A stretch of DNA of 19,775 nt from Lamprobacter sp964516305 (lineage in GTDB: Bacteria; Pseudomonadota; Gammaproteobacteria; Chromatiales; Chromatiaceae). The stretch is from contig CAZEZH010000055.1 in assembly GCA_964516305.1 (NCBI GenBank), positions 1 through 19,775 of the forward strand, read 5' to 3'. A program made the position numbers and the translations under genes. The notes beneath the pieces were generated by a model, which was not told where the DNA came from, ran no database searches, and worked only from the letters and a program-made list of their open reading frames with translations. Shown piece after piece: positions 6,752 to 14,696 of this stretch; within the stretch, counting starts at the first letter, position 1, and every line of letters starts with the position of its first letter.

Positions 6752-9323
6752 TCAGGGCGCGGCGGCGGCGATTGCTGCCTGTCCAAGCGCGAGACCGCCA
6801 TCGTTGGCCGGAAATCGCGTATGCGTCAGCACCTTTAGCCCGCGCTCGCTCAGGGCCTTGAACGTCGCCTCGAACAGCGTGCGATTCTGGAACACACCTC
6901 CCGAAAGCGCGGCCGTCTCCAGCCCGTGCTGGCGCGCCGCGCATGCCGCCAACTCAGCGACGGTCTCGGCAAGGCCGGCATGAAAGCGCGCAGCGATCAC
7001 CGCCTCCGGCACCCGCCCTGCCAGATCATCGAGCAGTGCCGACCACATCGGAGCTGGGTCCAGTTGCCAGGGCTCCGCGCTACTGTCGATCGCGAACGCG
7101 TAGCCGCTCTCGCCCTGCGCACGCCGCGCCAGGGTCTCGAGTTCGATCGCGGCTTGCGCCTCATAGGCGACGCCGTCGACGCAGATCCCGAGCGCGGCCG
7201 CGACCGCATCGAACAGCCGCCCAACCGAGGTGGTGCGCGGCGCATTCACACCCTTTTGGATCATCTCCGCGAGCATGGCGATCGGTCGCTCCCGGAGCGC
7301 TCTCAGCGATTCCAATTCACTCCAACGCTCAACGCACCGCTGCCAGCCGAGACTGCTCTCGAGCTGGGCATAGAGGCAGCGCCAGGGCTCGCGGATCGCC
7401 CGCTCAGCGCCCGGCAGGCTGAAGGGTCGCAGATGGCCGATCCGTTGCCAGTGTCGATAGTCGCCAAGCAAGAACTCCCCACCCCAGATCGTCTTATCCG
7501 CTCCGTAACCCAGGCCATCGAAGAGCACTCCGATGACCGGACCGGCATCGAGAGGCCAGTCTGCATCCGCGAGCACTGAGCCCAGATGCGCCACATGGTG
7601 CTGCACCTCGACCAACCGGGCGCCAGTCTCGGCCGCCAGACGTCGCCCAAGTGCAGACGAGCGATAGTCCGGATGCGCATCAACAGCGATGATCTCGGGC
7701 TGATGCTCGAACAGCGTCTGATAAAGGCCGACCGTATGCTCAAACTCACGCGCGGTACGTGCCTCCTCGAGATCACCCAGATGCTGCGATAAGGTCGCCT
7801 GTCCGTCGCTCAGCAGGCAGAGGCTATTCTTCAGCTCGCCACCGAGCGCCAGCACCCTAGGCGCGGTCTCGAAGCCGGGGGGCAGATTGAACGGCGTCGG
7901 CGCCGCGCCGCGTGCCCGGCGCAGCCAACGGGTGCGGCCCTGGCTGACGCGCGCGACCGAATCATCGACCCGATTGACGATCTCCCGATCGTTGAGCAGC
8001 CAGGCATCAGCGATACCAGCCAGGCGCAGAAGCGCATCCGCATTGTCGATGCATTGGGGCTCATCGCTCAGGTTGCCGCTCGTCATCACCAAGGGCCGGT
8101 GCCAGTCCTGCAGCAGCAGCTGATGCAAGGGGCTGTAGGGGAGCATCAGGCCGAGCGAGGACTGACCGGGTGCAACCTCTGCGGCAATCGCGGTGGTGTC
8201 CGCTCGCTCCGAATCGGCGGTCGAACGAGCCCCTTCAACCGAGCCGANNNNNNNNNNNNNNNNNNNNNNNNNNNNNNNNNNNNNNNNNNNNNNNNNNNNN
8301 NNNNNNNNNNNNNNNNNNNNNNNNNNNNNNNNNNNNNNNNNNNNNNNTGCCCGTGCCAGTGCCGATAGCTGTATCAGCGTCAATACCGGCGCCAACCTGA
8401 TCAAGCAGCACGATCGGTGCGACCATGGAACTCAGCAGCTCCGCCTCAGCCGGACTGACCGCACAGTAGCGGCGGATCACATCGAGATCCCTGGCCATCA
8501 GCGCAAAGGGCTTGGCGGCCCGATGCTTGCGCTCGCGCAGCGTGGCGACCGCTGCCGAGCTAGTCGCATCACAGGCCAAATGAAAGCCGCCGATGCCCTT
8601 GATCGCCACAATCGCACCTCGCGCCAGCAGTCGGCTGGCGGCCTCGATCGCATCCCGCGCCGCCGGATCAGCATCCCCAGCAACCGGAGCCAGATCACGC
8701 CCTTCCGCATCGGTCAGCCAGACCTTGGGACCACAGACGGGACAGGCATTGGGCTGTGCATGAAAACGGCGATTGGCTGGGTCTGCATACTCCGCCGCGC
8801 AGGCCGGGCACATCTCGAACTCGGCCATGCTGGTGTTGGCCCGATCGTAGGGGATCGAGCGGATGATGCTCAGCCTCGGCCCACAATGGGTGCAATTGGT
8901 GAACGGATAGCGATAACGGCGATCGCTCGGATCAGCGATCTCGGCCGCGCAGGCTGCGCAGGTTGCCGCGTCTGCAACCACGCCGGTCTGTACCCTGCCC
9001 GCCCCACTCTCGACGATGCTGAAGCCCTCAGGCGCTGGCCCATCGCAAAGCCGTCGCTCGATGCCATCGATGCGCCCAAGCGGTGGGCACTCGACCATCA
9101 GGGTCCGACAGAAATCATCGATCTGGGCACTGCTACCCCAGAGCCGAATCAGCACGCCCTCGCCGTCGTTACAGACGTCACCAGCCAAACCAGCGTTGCG
9201 CGCCAAGCGCCAGACCGTTGGCCGGAAGCCAACCCCTTGCACCAGACCACGCACCCGGATCGACTCACCTTCGGTATCGGTATGCAGACGCAGTCGCTGT
9301 CGGGAGGGTTGGGCATTTGACAT
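6752..9323 (-). CDS. hypF: [NiFe]-hydrogenase maturation protein HypF, interrupted by an assembly gap
   Basis: Carbamoyltransferase that uses carbamoyl phosphate and ATP to load a carbamoyl group onto HypE, the source of the cyanide ligands of [NiFe]-hydrogenase. Domains in order: an acylphosphatase-like domain (IRVRGLVQGVGFRPTVWRLA, about 22-41, full domain to about 100); two zinc fingers with C122/C125...C144/C147 and C172/C175...C194/C197; and a YrdC-like domain (GAIVAIKGIGGFHLACDAT). Then comes the gap (8248-8347), the rest of the YrdC-like domain (GLMLPYSPLH, RPLVMTSGNLSDEP), and a Kae1-like domain (VQHHVAHLGSV, FDGLGYGADKTIWGGEF, ALSGGVFQNRTL). About 325 residues precede and 498 follow the gap, against 750 in total for E. 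coli HypF. Both sides are intact, so this is one gene, not a pseudogene. The ATG has GAGGAG nine bases upstream. No other hyp or hydrogenase gene is in the window. Confidence 0.93.
8248..8347. other. Assembly gap of 100 N inside hypF
   Basis: A run of exactly 100 undetermined bases. The upstream coding part ends one base into a codon and the downstream part resumes two bases before a codon boundary. The true gap must therefore be a multiple of three for the gene to be intact, and 100 is not. The length is evidently a scaffold placeholder. The adjoining sequence on the coding strand is GGCACTGGCACGGGCA, repeat-like (Gly-Thr codons). Confidence 0.97.
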
Positions 9324-9457
9324 GGTCTTGTACTCCTCGGACCCGCTGGATGAAGGCTATCGGCGCGGAGAAAAATCGCAGCCTTGTTACCGGCATCAGG
9401 CCAACGTGGGGCCAGAGTGGCGCCAGACACAACTAACGAGCCAGATTGAAGCCAGAC
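9324..9457. other. Upstream region of hypF
   Basis: A short non-coding stretch between the terminator behind tRNA-Pro and the start of hypF. It contains the hypF ribosome-binding site (GAGGAG on the minus strand, about 9333-9338). No convincing promoter boxes were found, although hypF is likely to be transcribed from here because the preceding unit ends in a strong terminator. Confidence 0.4.
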
Positions 9458-9495
9458 ATAAAAAACGCGGTAACAGCGAAAGCCATTACCGCGTT
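9458..9495 (-). terminator. Rho-independent terminator after tRNA-Pro
   Basis: On the minus strand a perfect 10-base stem, AACGCGGTAA / TTACCGCGTT (plus 9486-9495 and 9464-9473), encloses a 12-base loop. It runs straight into a T-run (A-run on plus 9459-9465). It stands ten bases behind the tRNA-Pro CCA end and would end the whole thrS-to-tRNA-Pro transcript, insulating hypF. Confidence 0.9.
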
Positions 9496-9504
9496 CTTTA
9501 GAGA

Positions 9505-9581
9505 TGGTCCGGGCGGCAGGATTCGAACCTGCGACCCCCACAACCCCATTGTGGTGCGCTACCAGACTGCGCTACGCCCGG
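9505..9581 (-). tRNA. tRNA-Pro (anticodon GGG)
   Basis: A complete 77-base tRNA including an encoded CCA (plus 9505-9507). The acceptor stem CCGGGCG pairs with CGCCCGG. The D arm reads GCGCAGTCTGGTAGCGC. The anticodon stem CCACA/TGTGG encloses the loop ATGGGGT, giving anticodon GGG, and the T arm is GCAGGTTCGAATCCTGC. It decodes CCC and CCU proline codons. It lies 35 bases behind the merR-like gene and before the terminator at 9458-9495; no separate promoter is evident, so it is probably processed from the operon transcript. Confidence 0.97.
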
Positions 9582-9616
9582 AAAGCGAGGCAGCATAACC
9601 CCAGGCGCGGCCAGGG

Positions 9617-9985
9617 TCAATGCGGACGACGACGAAGATCCTGCAATATTTCTTCCAGTTCCAGGCGCACCTGCTTGATGATCTGATGGCTCTGGGTGCT
9701 ATCCTTCTTGGCCGTTTCACCACTCAACTGCTGGCGAGCCCCACCAATGGTAAAGCCCTGCTCATAGAGCAGCCCGCGGATGCGCCGAACCATGACGACA
9801 TCGTGATGCTGGTAGTAACGGCGGTTGCCGCGACGCTTCACCGGCTTGAGCTGCGGGAACTCTTGCTCCCAATAGCGCAGCACATGCGGCTTGACGTCGC
9901 AGAGTTCGCTGACCTCGCCGATGGTGAAGTAGCGCTTCGACGGGATCGGCGGTAGTTCCTTGAGGCTAGTGCTCGTTTCCGACAT
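9617..9985 (-). CDS. MerR-family transcriptional regulator next to ihfA
   Basis: A 122-residue MerR-type DNA-binding protein. The winged helix-turn-helix is at about residues 19-85 (YFTIGEVSELCDVKPHVLRY, then RRGNRRYYQHHDVVMVRRIR and GFTIGGARQQL). A C-terminal amphipathic helix (about 95-120) probably forms the dimerising coiled coil. There are no cysteines in the effector region and no ligand-binding domain, so it is not a metal sensor of the classical kind. The gene overlaps the end of ihfA by 20 bases and so is almost certainly co-translated with it. An uncharacterised MerR protein directly after ihfA and before tRNA-Pro is a conserved arrangement in many gammaproteobacteria. Its targets are not known to me. 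Confidence 0.88.
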   Translation of the reverse strand: MSETSTSLKELPPIPSKRYFTIGEVSELCDVKPHVLRYWEQEFPQLKPVKRRGNRRYYQHHDVVMVRRIRGLLYEQGFTIGGARQQLSGETAKKDSTQSHQIIKQVRLELEEILQDLRRRPH

Positions 9986-10265
9986 AGGCCTCGACCCGCG
10001 ATTTCAATTTTTGCCCGGGTCGGAAGGTCACAACGCGCCGTGCAGTAATGGGAATCTCTTCCCCGGTCTTTGGGTTCCGCCCCGGGCGCTGCTTCTTCTC
10101 GCGGAGATCGAAGTTGCCGAAGCCAGAGAGCTTGACCTGCTCCCCCTGCTCCAAGGCCGCGCGGATCTCCTCGAAGAACATCTCGACCACATCCTTGGCC
10201 TCGCGCTTATTCAACCCAAGCACCTCGAACAGATGCTCCGCCATGTCCGCCTTGGTGAGTGCCAT
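9966..10265 (-). CDS. ihfA: Integration host factor subunit alpha
   Basis: A 99-residue IHF-alpha, the normal length. With IHF-beta it forms a heterodimer that binds specific sites and bends DNA sharply, assisting recombination, replication and transcription. The sequence begins MALTKADMAEHLFEVLGLNK. The DNA-intercalating arm contains GRNPKTGEEIPITARRVVTF with the key proline (NPKTGEEIPI), and it ends FRPGQKLKSRVEAYV. The NPKTGEEIPITARRVV form and the gene position behind pheT separate IHF-alpha from IHF-beta and HU. The ATG at 10263-10265 is preceded by AGGAGCAGAG. It lies 71 bases after pheT and overlaps the merR-like gene. Confidence 0.97.
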   Translation of the reverse strand: MALTKADMAEHLFEVLGLNKREAKDVVEMFFEEIRAALEQGEQVKLSGFGNFDLREKKQRPGRNPKTGEEIPITARRVVTFRPGQKLKSRVEAYVGNEH

Positions 10266-10336
10266 AAACCTACTCTGCTCCTCTAAACCATCAGGGGGTT
10301 ACCCTGCCAAACGCTAGCCCTGCCCGCTGCCAGGTC

Positions 10337-12832
10337 TCAGGTACGCAGCTTCGCTCCAAGCTCTTGCTCAAGCCGCTCGACCACGGTTTGCACCACGGCG
10401 TCCACCTCTGCATCCACCAGTGTCTGAGAAGATGCCTGCAAAATCAATCCGAAAGCCAGGCTTTTTCGACCGAGCTCGATCTTGTCACCCTGATATTGGT
10501 CGAACAGGATCAGCTGCTTGAGCAGATCGCCGGCGGCCGCAGTCAAGGTCTCGCGCACCTGTTCAAACGGCAGCTCAGCCGGCACGACAATCGCCAGATC
10601 GCGACGGATCGACGGAAAGCGCGATAGGGGCTCGAACGCCGGGCGCTCACCGACTCCCAACGCGGCGAGATCGATCTCGAACAGCTGCACCTCATTCGGC
10701 AGCTCGAGCCGTCGCGCTAACAGTGGATGCAGGGTGCCGATCCAACCAATCGACTGCTCACCGAGCAGCAGCTTCGCACTCTGTCCGGGATGCAGCCCGG
10801 GATGCACCTCGGTTTCGGTCACCGGTGGCTGCAGCCGCAGCGCACCAAGCCGTCCAGTCTGGGTCAGTACCGCCTCAAGGTCAGCCTTGAGATCGAAAAA
10901 ATCTGCCAGGCAACGCGGCGCACCCCACTGTTCGGCCAGCACCGGGCCAAACACAGCCCCTGCCAGGCTGGGCAACTGGCGAAGGTCTGCGGCGCCCCCG
11001 AGAAAGCGTAGCCCGGTCTCGAACAGACGCACCCGCGGTTGCTGGCGCGCCAGGTTCTGCCGCATCACCTGGAGCAGCCCAGGCCATAGGCTGCCGCGCA
11101 TGACCGAGAGTTCAACCGAGAGCGGGTTAGCAAGGGCCAGAGGCGCCGACGCTGGGCTTGGATCGAACCAGCCATGTTGCTCAGGGCCGATGAAGCTATA
11201 GGTGATAGCCTCGAAGTAGCCGCGCGCGACCAGGGTCCGGCGCGCCTGGTCGAGATCAAAGGCCATCTCTTGAGGCGCGCGCGTGAAGGCCGCGGAGCGC
11301 GCATGGGTCACCGGGATGGCGTTGTAGCCGTAGATGCGGCCAATCTCGGCGATCAGGTCAACCTCGCGCTGGATGTCGAAACGCTGCGAAGGCGCTATGA
11401 CCTGCCAGCCCCCAGCGGTCTTTCCCAAGGTCTTTTGAGGGATCTTTTCAACGGCCTCGCCAGCAGGCTCCTCAATCGTTTCCTTGCCGGCGTCCACAGC
11501 AGCAGCTTGGGCGCTCGACTCCACCGCCATCCCAAGCCGCGTCAGGATATCGACCACCTGTTCGTCGTCCGGTGTGATGCCGAGCACCTGTTGAATTCGC
11601 GTGCGGCGCAGCAGCAGCGATACCGGCTGCGGCAGATCAACCGCCGACAGGGCCTCGACCACCGGCCCCGGCCGGCCACCGGCAATGCTCAGCAGCAGCG
11701 CCGTGGCGCGCTCGATCGCCCGCTGTTGCAGTATCGGGTCGACCCCGCGCTCGAAGCGATGCGAGGAGTCCGTGTGCAGCCCATAGCGGCGCGCGCGACC
11801 GGCGATCGCCTCAGGCGCAAAGAAGGCGCTCTCGAGCAGGATGTCGTGGGTCGAATCCGAGACTGCGCTTGCGGCCCCACCCATGATTCCGGCCATCGCG
11901 ATCGGCCCGTTACCGTCGGCGATCACCAGGGTGTCGTCGTCCAGCTCGACCTCCTCATCGTTGAGCAGGGCCAAGCGTTCGCCCGGCTGCGACAGCCGAA
12001 CCCGAATCGCACCATCGAGCTTTGCCAGATCGAACGCGTGCAGCGGCTGACCCAACTCGAGCAGCACATAGTTGGTCACATCGACCATCGGCGAGATCGG
12101 CCGCAGCCCGCTGCGACGTAGCCGCTCCGCCATCCACAGCGGGGTCTCGGCACTGGGGTCGAGGTCCCGGATCATCCGGCACAGATAGCGCGGACAGGCA
12201 GCGGGGGCCTCGAGCTGAACGCCGTAGCGATCGTCGAGCTGGGGCGCCACCGGTTTCGCCGCTGGGGCGGTCACGCTTAGACGGTTCAGCACGCCAACCT
12301 CGCGCGCGACGCCCGCAAGGCTCAGGCAATCACTGCGATCAGGCGTCAGATCCAGCTCAATGGCGTAATCATCGAGCGCCAACCAGTTGCGCAGATCCTC
12401 CCCAACCGGAGCATCGGTGGGCAGGGTCATGATCCCGTCCGAACTCTCGGCTAGACCCAGCTCAGAGGCCGAGCAGATCATCCCTTGTGAGGCTACGCCA
12501 CGCAGCTTCGCCTTCTTGATCTTGAAATCGCCTGGAAGCCTGGCGCCGACGCGAGCCACCGGCACCCGCTGACCCGCCGCGACGTTGGCCGCACCGCAGA
12601 CGATCTGCAACGGCTCTTCATCGCCGACATCGACCCGACAGACGCGCAGCTTGATCGCGTCCGGGTGCGGCTCCACTGCCTCTACGGCACCGACGGCCAC
12701 ACCTGAGAAGGCGGGAGCCACCGGCTCAAGCGCATCGACCTCGAGCCCGGCCATGCTGAGCTGATCGCAGAGTGCCTGCGCCTCAAGCGGAGGATTCACC
12801 CACTCGCGCAGCCAGGATTCACTAAAGCGCAT
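10337..12832 (-). CDS. pheT: Phenylalanyl-tRNA synthetase beta subunit
   Basis: An 831-residue subunit of the alpha2-beta2 enzyme that charges tRNA-Phe; E. coli PheT has 795. Domains in order: B1 N-terminus (MRFSESWLREWV); the tRNA-binding OB domain (about 40-150, KLRVCRVDVGDEEPLQIVCGA); the B3/4 editing domain (about 210-390, RYLCRMIRDL, ISPMVDVTNYVLLELGQPLH); B5 (about 405-500); the catalytic-like core (YGYNAIP...); and the C-terminal ferredoxin-like anticodon-binding domain (FEPLSRFPSIRRDLAIVVP). Within B5 the expected short turn after LGMAVES is expanded by about 34 residues (about 441-474; EETI/EKIP-type charged sequence rich in Ala, Glu and Lys) before GWQVIAPSQRFDIQREVDL resumes. The flanking motifs are intact, so this looks like a tolerated surface insertion. 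The ATG lies 106 bases behind the pheS stop. Confidence 0.97.
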   Translation of the reverse strand: MRFSESWLREWVNPPLEAQALCDQLSMAGLEVDALEPVAPAFSGVAVGAVEAVEPHPDAIKLRVCRVDVGDEEPLQIVCGAANVAAGQRVPVARVGARLPGDFKIKKAKLRGVASQGMICSASELGLAESSDGIMTLPTDAPVGEDLRNWLALDDYAIELDLTPDRSDCLSLAGVAREVGVLNRLSVTAPAAKPVAPQLDDRYGVQLEAPAACPRYLCRMIRDLDPSAETPLWMAERLRRSGLRPISPMVDVTNYVLLELGQPLHAFDLAKLDGAIRVRLSQPGERLALLNDEEVELDDDTLVIADGNGPIAMAGIMGGAASAVSDSTHDILLESAFFAPEAIAGRARRYGLHTDSSHRFERGVDPILQQRAIERATALLLSIAGGRPGPVVEALSAVDLPQPVSLLLRRTRIQQVLGITPDDEQVVDILTRLGMAVESSAQAAAVDAGKETIEEPAGEAVEKIPQKTLGKTAGGWQVIAPSQRFDIQREVDLIAEIGRIYGYNAIPVTHARSAAFTRAPQEMAFDLDQARRTLVARGYFEAITYSFIGPEQHGWFDPSPASAPLALANPLSVELSVMRGSLWPGLLQVMRQNLARQQPRVRLFETGLRFLGGAADLRQLPSLAGAVFGPVLAEQWGAPRCLADFFDLKADLEAVLTQTGRLGALRLQPPVTETEVHPGLHPGQSAKLLLGEQSIGWIGTLHPLLARRLELPNEVQLFEIDLAALGVGERPAFEPLSRFPSIRRDLAIVVPAELPFEQVRETLTAAAGDLLKQLILFDQYQGDKIELGRKSLAFGLILQASSQTLVDAEVDAVVQTVVERLEQELGAKLRT

Positions 12833-12883
12833 CAGGCACCCCGCGGAAATGCACCGTTCGGGCCATACTCTTGCTCACATTCG

Positions 12884-12946
12884 GTTTGGGATCAGGACAG
12901 GTTGAGATCAGGACAGTTTGGGATCAGCACGTCTGAGATCAGGCGA
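12884..12946. repeat. Short tandem repeat in the pheS-pheT spacer
   Basis: Four degenerate copies of a unit of about 16 bases stand head to tail on the plus strand: GTTTGGGATCAGGACAG, GTTGAGATCAGGACAG, TTTGGGATCAGCACG and TCTGAGATCAGGCGA. The shared core is G(G/A)GATCAGGACAG. The last copy includes the pheS stop codon (12939-12941). The repeat fills most of the pheS-pheT spacer. No strong hairpin arises from it, so a role in expression is not evident. Confidence 0.75.
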
Positions 12947-13985
12947 ATTGCGACAGGAATCGAAGATCGTTATCGAAATAGAGCCGCAGATCATCGACAC
13001 CGTAGCGCAGCATCGCCAGGCGCTCTACACCCATGCCAAACGCGTAGCCAAGCCATTGCTCGGAATCGATACCGACCTGGCGGAAGACCTCTGGATGGAT
13101 CATGCCGCAGCCCAAGACCTCCAACCAGCCGCTCTGCTTACAGACCCGACAGCCCCGCCCACCGCATTTGACACACTGAACGTCCACCTCAGCGGAGGGC
13201 TCGGTAAAAGGAAAGTACGAGGGCCGAAAGCGTAGCTTGAGATCGTCCTGCTCAAAGAAGTTGCGCAAAAAGTCGTACAGCACCCCCTTGAGATCCGCGA
13301 AGGTGGCCTCGCGATCGACCAAGAAGCCCTCGACCTGGTGAAACATCGGTGTGTGGGTCAGATCGGAATCACAGCGATAGACCCGTCCGGGCGCAATGAT
13401 GCGCAGCGGCGGCGGCTCGGTTTCCATCACCCGAATCTGCACCGGCGAGGTATGGGTGCGCAGCAGGCGCCCATCCGGAAAGTAGAAGGTATCGTGCATC
13501 GCCCGCGCGGGATGGTGCGCCGGGATATTGAGGGCCTCGAAATTGTGATAGTCGTCCTCAACCTCCGGTCCCTCGGCGATGCTGAAGCCGGCATTGGCGA
13601 ACAGCCGCTCGATGCGCAGCATCGCGCGTGTCACCGGATGCAAGGCACCCGGCGTTTGCCCACGCCCAGGCAGGGTCACATCGATCCGCTCGTCACGTAG
13701 CTGAGCTGCGAGTTGCTGTTCCTCAAGTTGGGCGCGGCGCACATCCAGCGCCTCCTGCACCACCCGCTTGGACTCGTTGATGCGCTGCCCCGCAGCCGGC
13801 CGCTCGTCCTTCGGCAAGGCGCCGAGCGATTTCAGCTGCGCCGTGAGCAGACCACTCTTACCCAAGTAGCGCACCCGCACATCATCAAGAGCAGCCAGGT
13901 CAGCAGCTGCACTGACCGCCGCCAGCGCGGCGGATTCGAGTTCGGCCAGACTGGTAGCCGAATCGGCATCAGGGCGTTGCGTCAT
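12939..13985 (-). CDS. pheS: Phenylalanyl-tRNA synthetase alpha subunit
   Basis: A 348-residue catalytic alpha subunit of PheRS; the length is close to the 327 of E. coli. The N-terminal coiled-coil arm that contacts tRNA spans about 10-100 (DDVRVRYLGKSGLLTAQLKS...). Class II motif 2 is seen in HPARAMHDTFYF...RTHTSPVQIR, with HTPMFHQVEGFLVD beyond it. Motif 3 is GYAFGMGVERLAMLRYGVDD. A cysteine-rich loop (CVKCGGRGCRVCKQSGWLEV) matches a form seen in many bacterial PheS. The ATG has GAGGA just upstream. Only 26 bases separate it from rplT, so it is surely co-transcribed with the ribosomal genes. No pheM leader peptide or attenuator of the E. coli type fits in that space. Confidence 0.97.
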   Translation of the reverse strand: MTQRPDADSATSLAELESAALAAVSAAADLAALDDVRVRYLGKSGLLTAQLKSLGALPKDERPAAGQRINESKRVVQEALDVRRAQLEEQQLAAQLRDERIDVTLPGRGQTPGALHPVTRAMLRIERLFANAGFSIAEGPEVEDDYHNFEALNIPAHHPARAMHDTFYFPDGRLLRTHTSPVQIRVMETEPPPLRIIAPGRVYRCDSDLTHTPMFHQVEGFLVDREATFADLKGVLYDFLRNFFEQDDLKLRFRPSYFPFTEPSAEVDVQCVKCGGRGCRVCKQSGWLEVLGCGMIHPEVFRQVGIDSEQWLGYAFGMGVERLAMLRYGVDDLRLYFDNDLRFLSQFA

Positions 13986-14011
13986 GGGTTCCTCGACAAG
14001 GTTGCCAGGTC

Positions 14012-14377
14012 TCAGGAGGCGTTGGCCAGAGCGGTCTTTGCCTGCTCCGCCAGCGCACCGAAGGCCGGCTCGTTCTCGAAGGCCAATTCGGCGAGCATCT
14101 TGCGATCGATCTCGACCCCCGCCTTGTTCAGCCCATCCATCATGCGACTATACGACAGCCCGTGTAGGCGCGCGGCGGCATTAATGCGCGCGATCCAGAG
14201 CGCGCGGAACTGGCGCTTGCGCTGGCGGCGGTCGCGGTAGGCATACTGCCCAGCCTTGATCACCGCCTGCTTGGCAACCCGATAGACCTTGCTGCGGGCG
14301 CCGTAGTAGCCCTTGGCTTGGTCGAGGACCTTCTTATGGCGAGCGTGCGCGGTCACGCCGCGTTTAACGCGTGGCAT
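14012..14377 (-). CDS. rplT: Large ribosomal subunit protein bL20
   Basis: A 121-residue bL20, three residues longer than the usual 118. It binds 23S rRNA early in 50S assembly. The sequence begins MPRVKRGVTAHARHKKVLDQ, followed by AKGYYGARSKVYRVAKQAVI and FRALWIARINAAARLHGLSYS, all family signatures. A strong Shine-Dalgarno sequence (GGAGAAGAGC) precedes the ATG. In E. coli L20 represses its own operon by binding an RNA operator near rpmI; a hairpin upstream of rpmI here (14697-14717) might serve this, which is only a suggestion. A 12-base exact tandem duplication (14389-14412) lies just upstream. Confidence 0.98.
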   Translation of the reverse strand: MPRVKRGVTAHARHKKVLDQAKGYYGARSKVYRVAKQAVIKAGQYAYRDRRQRKRQFRALWIARINAAARLHGLSYSRMMDGLNKAGVEIDRKMLAELAFENEPAFGALAEQAKTALANAS

Positions 14378-14388
14378 AGCTCTTCTCC

Positions 14389-14412
14389 GAGGTGTTCAAA
14401 GAGGTGTTCAAA
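14389..14412. repeat. Exact 2 x 12-base tandem duplication upstream of rplT
   Basis: GAGGTGTTCAAA occurs twice in direct succession (14389-14400 and 14401-14412), immediately upstream of the rplT Shine-Dalgarno sequence in the rpmI-rplT spacer. It looks like a simple slippage duplication and contains no coding sequence. Confidence 0.85.
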
Positions 14413-14477
14413 ACGTCATCGTCGAGCCAGGCACCGAAGCGGCCCAGCACCTGGCAGCTTGGCGAGCCCAAAGGCCT

Positions 14478-14675
14478 TTAGCAGTAAGGCATCATGCGCC
14501 GCGCAGCCCGGTTATCGGACTTATGCAGCAGATGATTCTTGCGCAGCTGACGTTTCCGCTTCGTCGCCTTCTTGGTCAAGATGTGACGCCGATGCGAGGC
14601 GTTACGCTTGAACATCCCGGACGCCGTGCGCGCGAAGCGCTTCGCGGCACCACGATTGGTCTTAATTTTGGGCAT
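14478..14675 (-). CDS. rpmI: Large ribosomal subunit protein bL35
   Basis: A 65-residue bL35, the usual length, a small basic 50S protein. It reads MPKIKTNRGAAKRFARTASG at the start and ends HKSDNRAARRMMPYC, close to the family ending RRMLPYC. The ATG is preceded by GGAG eight bases upstream. It sits between infC and rplT as in nearly all bacteria. Confidence 0.98.
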   Translation of the reverse strand: MPKIKTNRGAAKRFARTASGMFKRNASHRRHILTKKATKRKRQLRKNHLLHKSDNRAARRMMPYC

Positions 14676-14696
14676 TTTTCACTCCATAGTGTGTTT

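Noticed and set aside
8248..8347. Frameshift or pseudogene interpretation of hypF
   Set aside because: The apparent frame change comes only from the arbitrary 100-N length; both flanks are intact and family-like.
11174..12121. 315-codon plus-strand frame inside pheT
   Set aside because: Antisense to a well-conserved synthetase subunit; Arg/Gln/Asp-rich translation without any domain pattern.
12884..12946. CRISPR-like array
   Set aside because: The units are about 16 bases and contiguous, without unique spacers; this is a simple tandem repeat.
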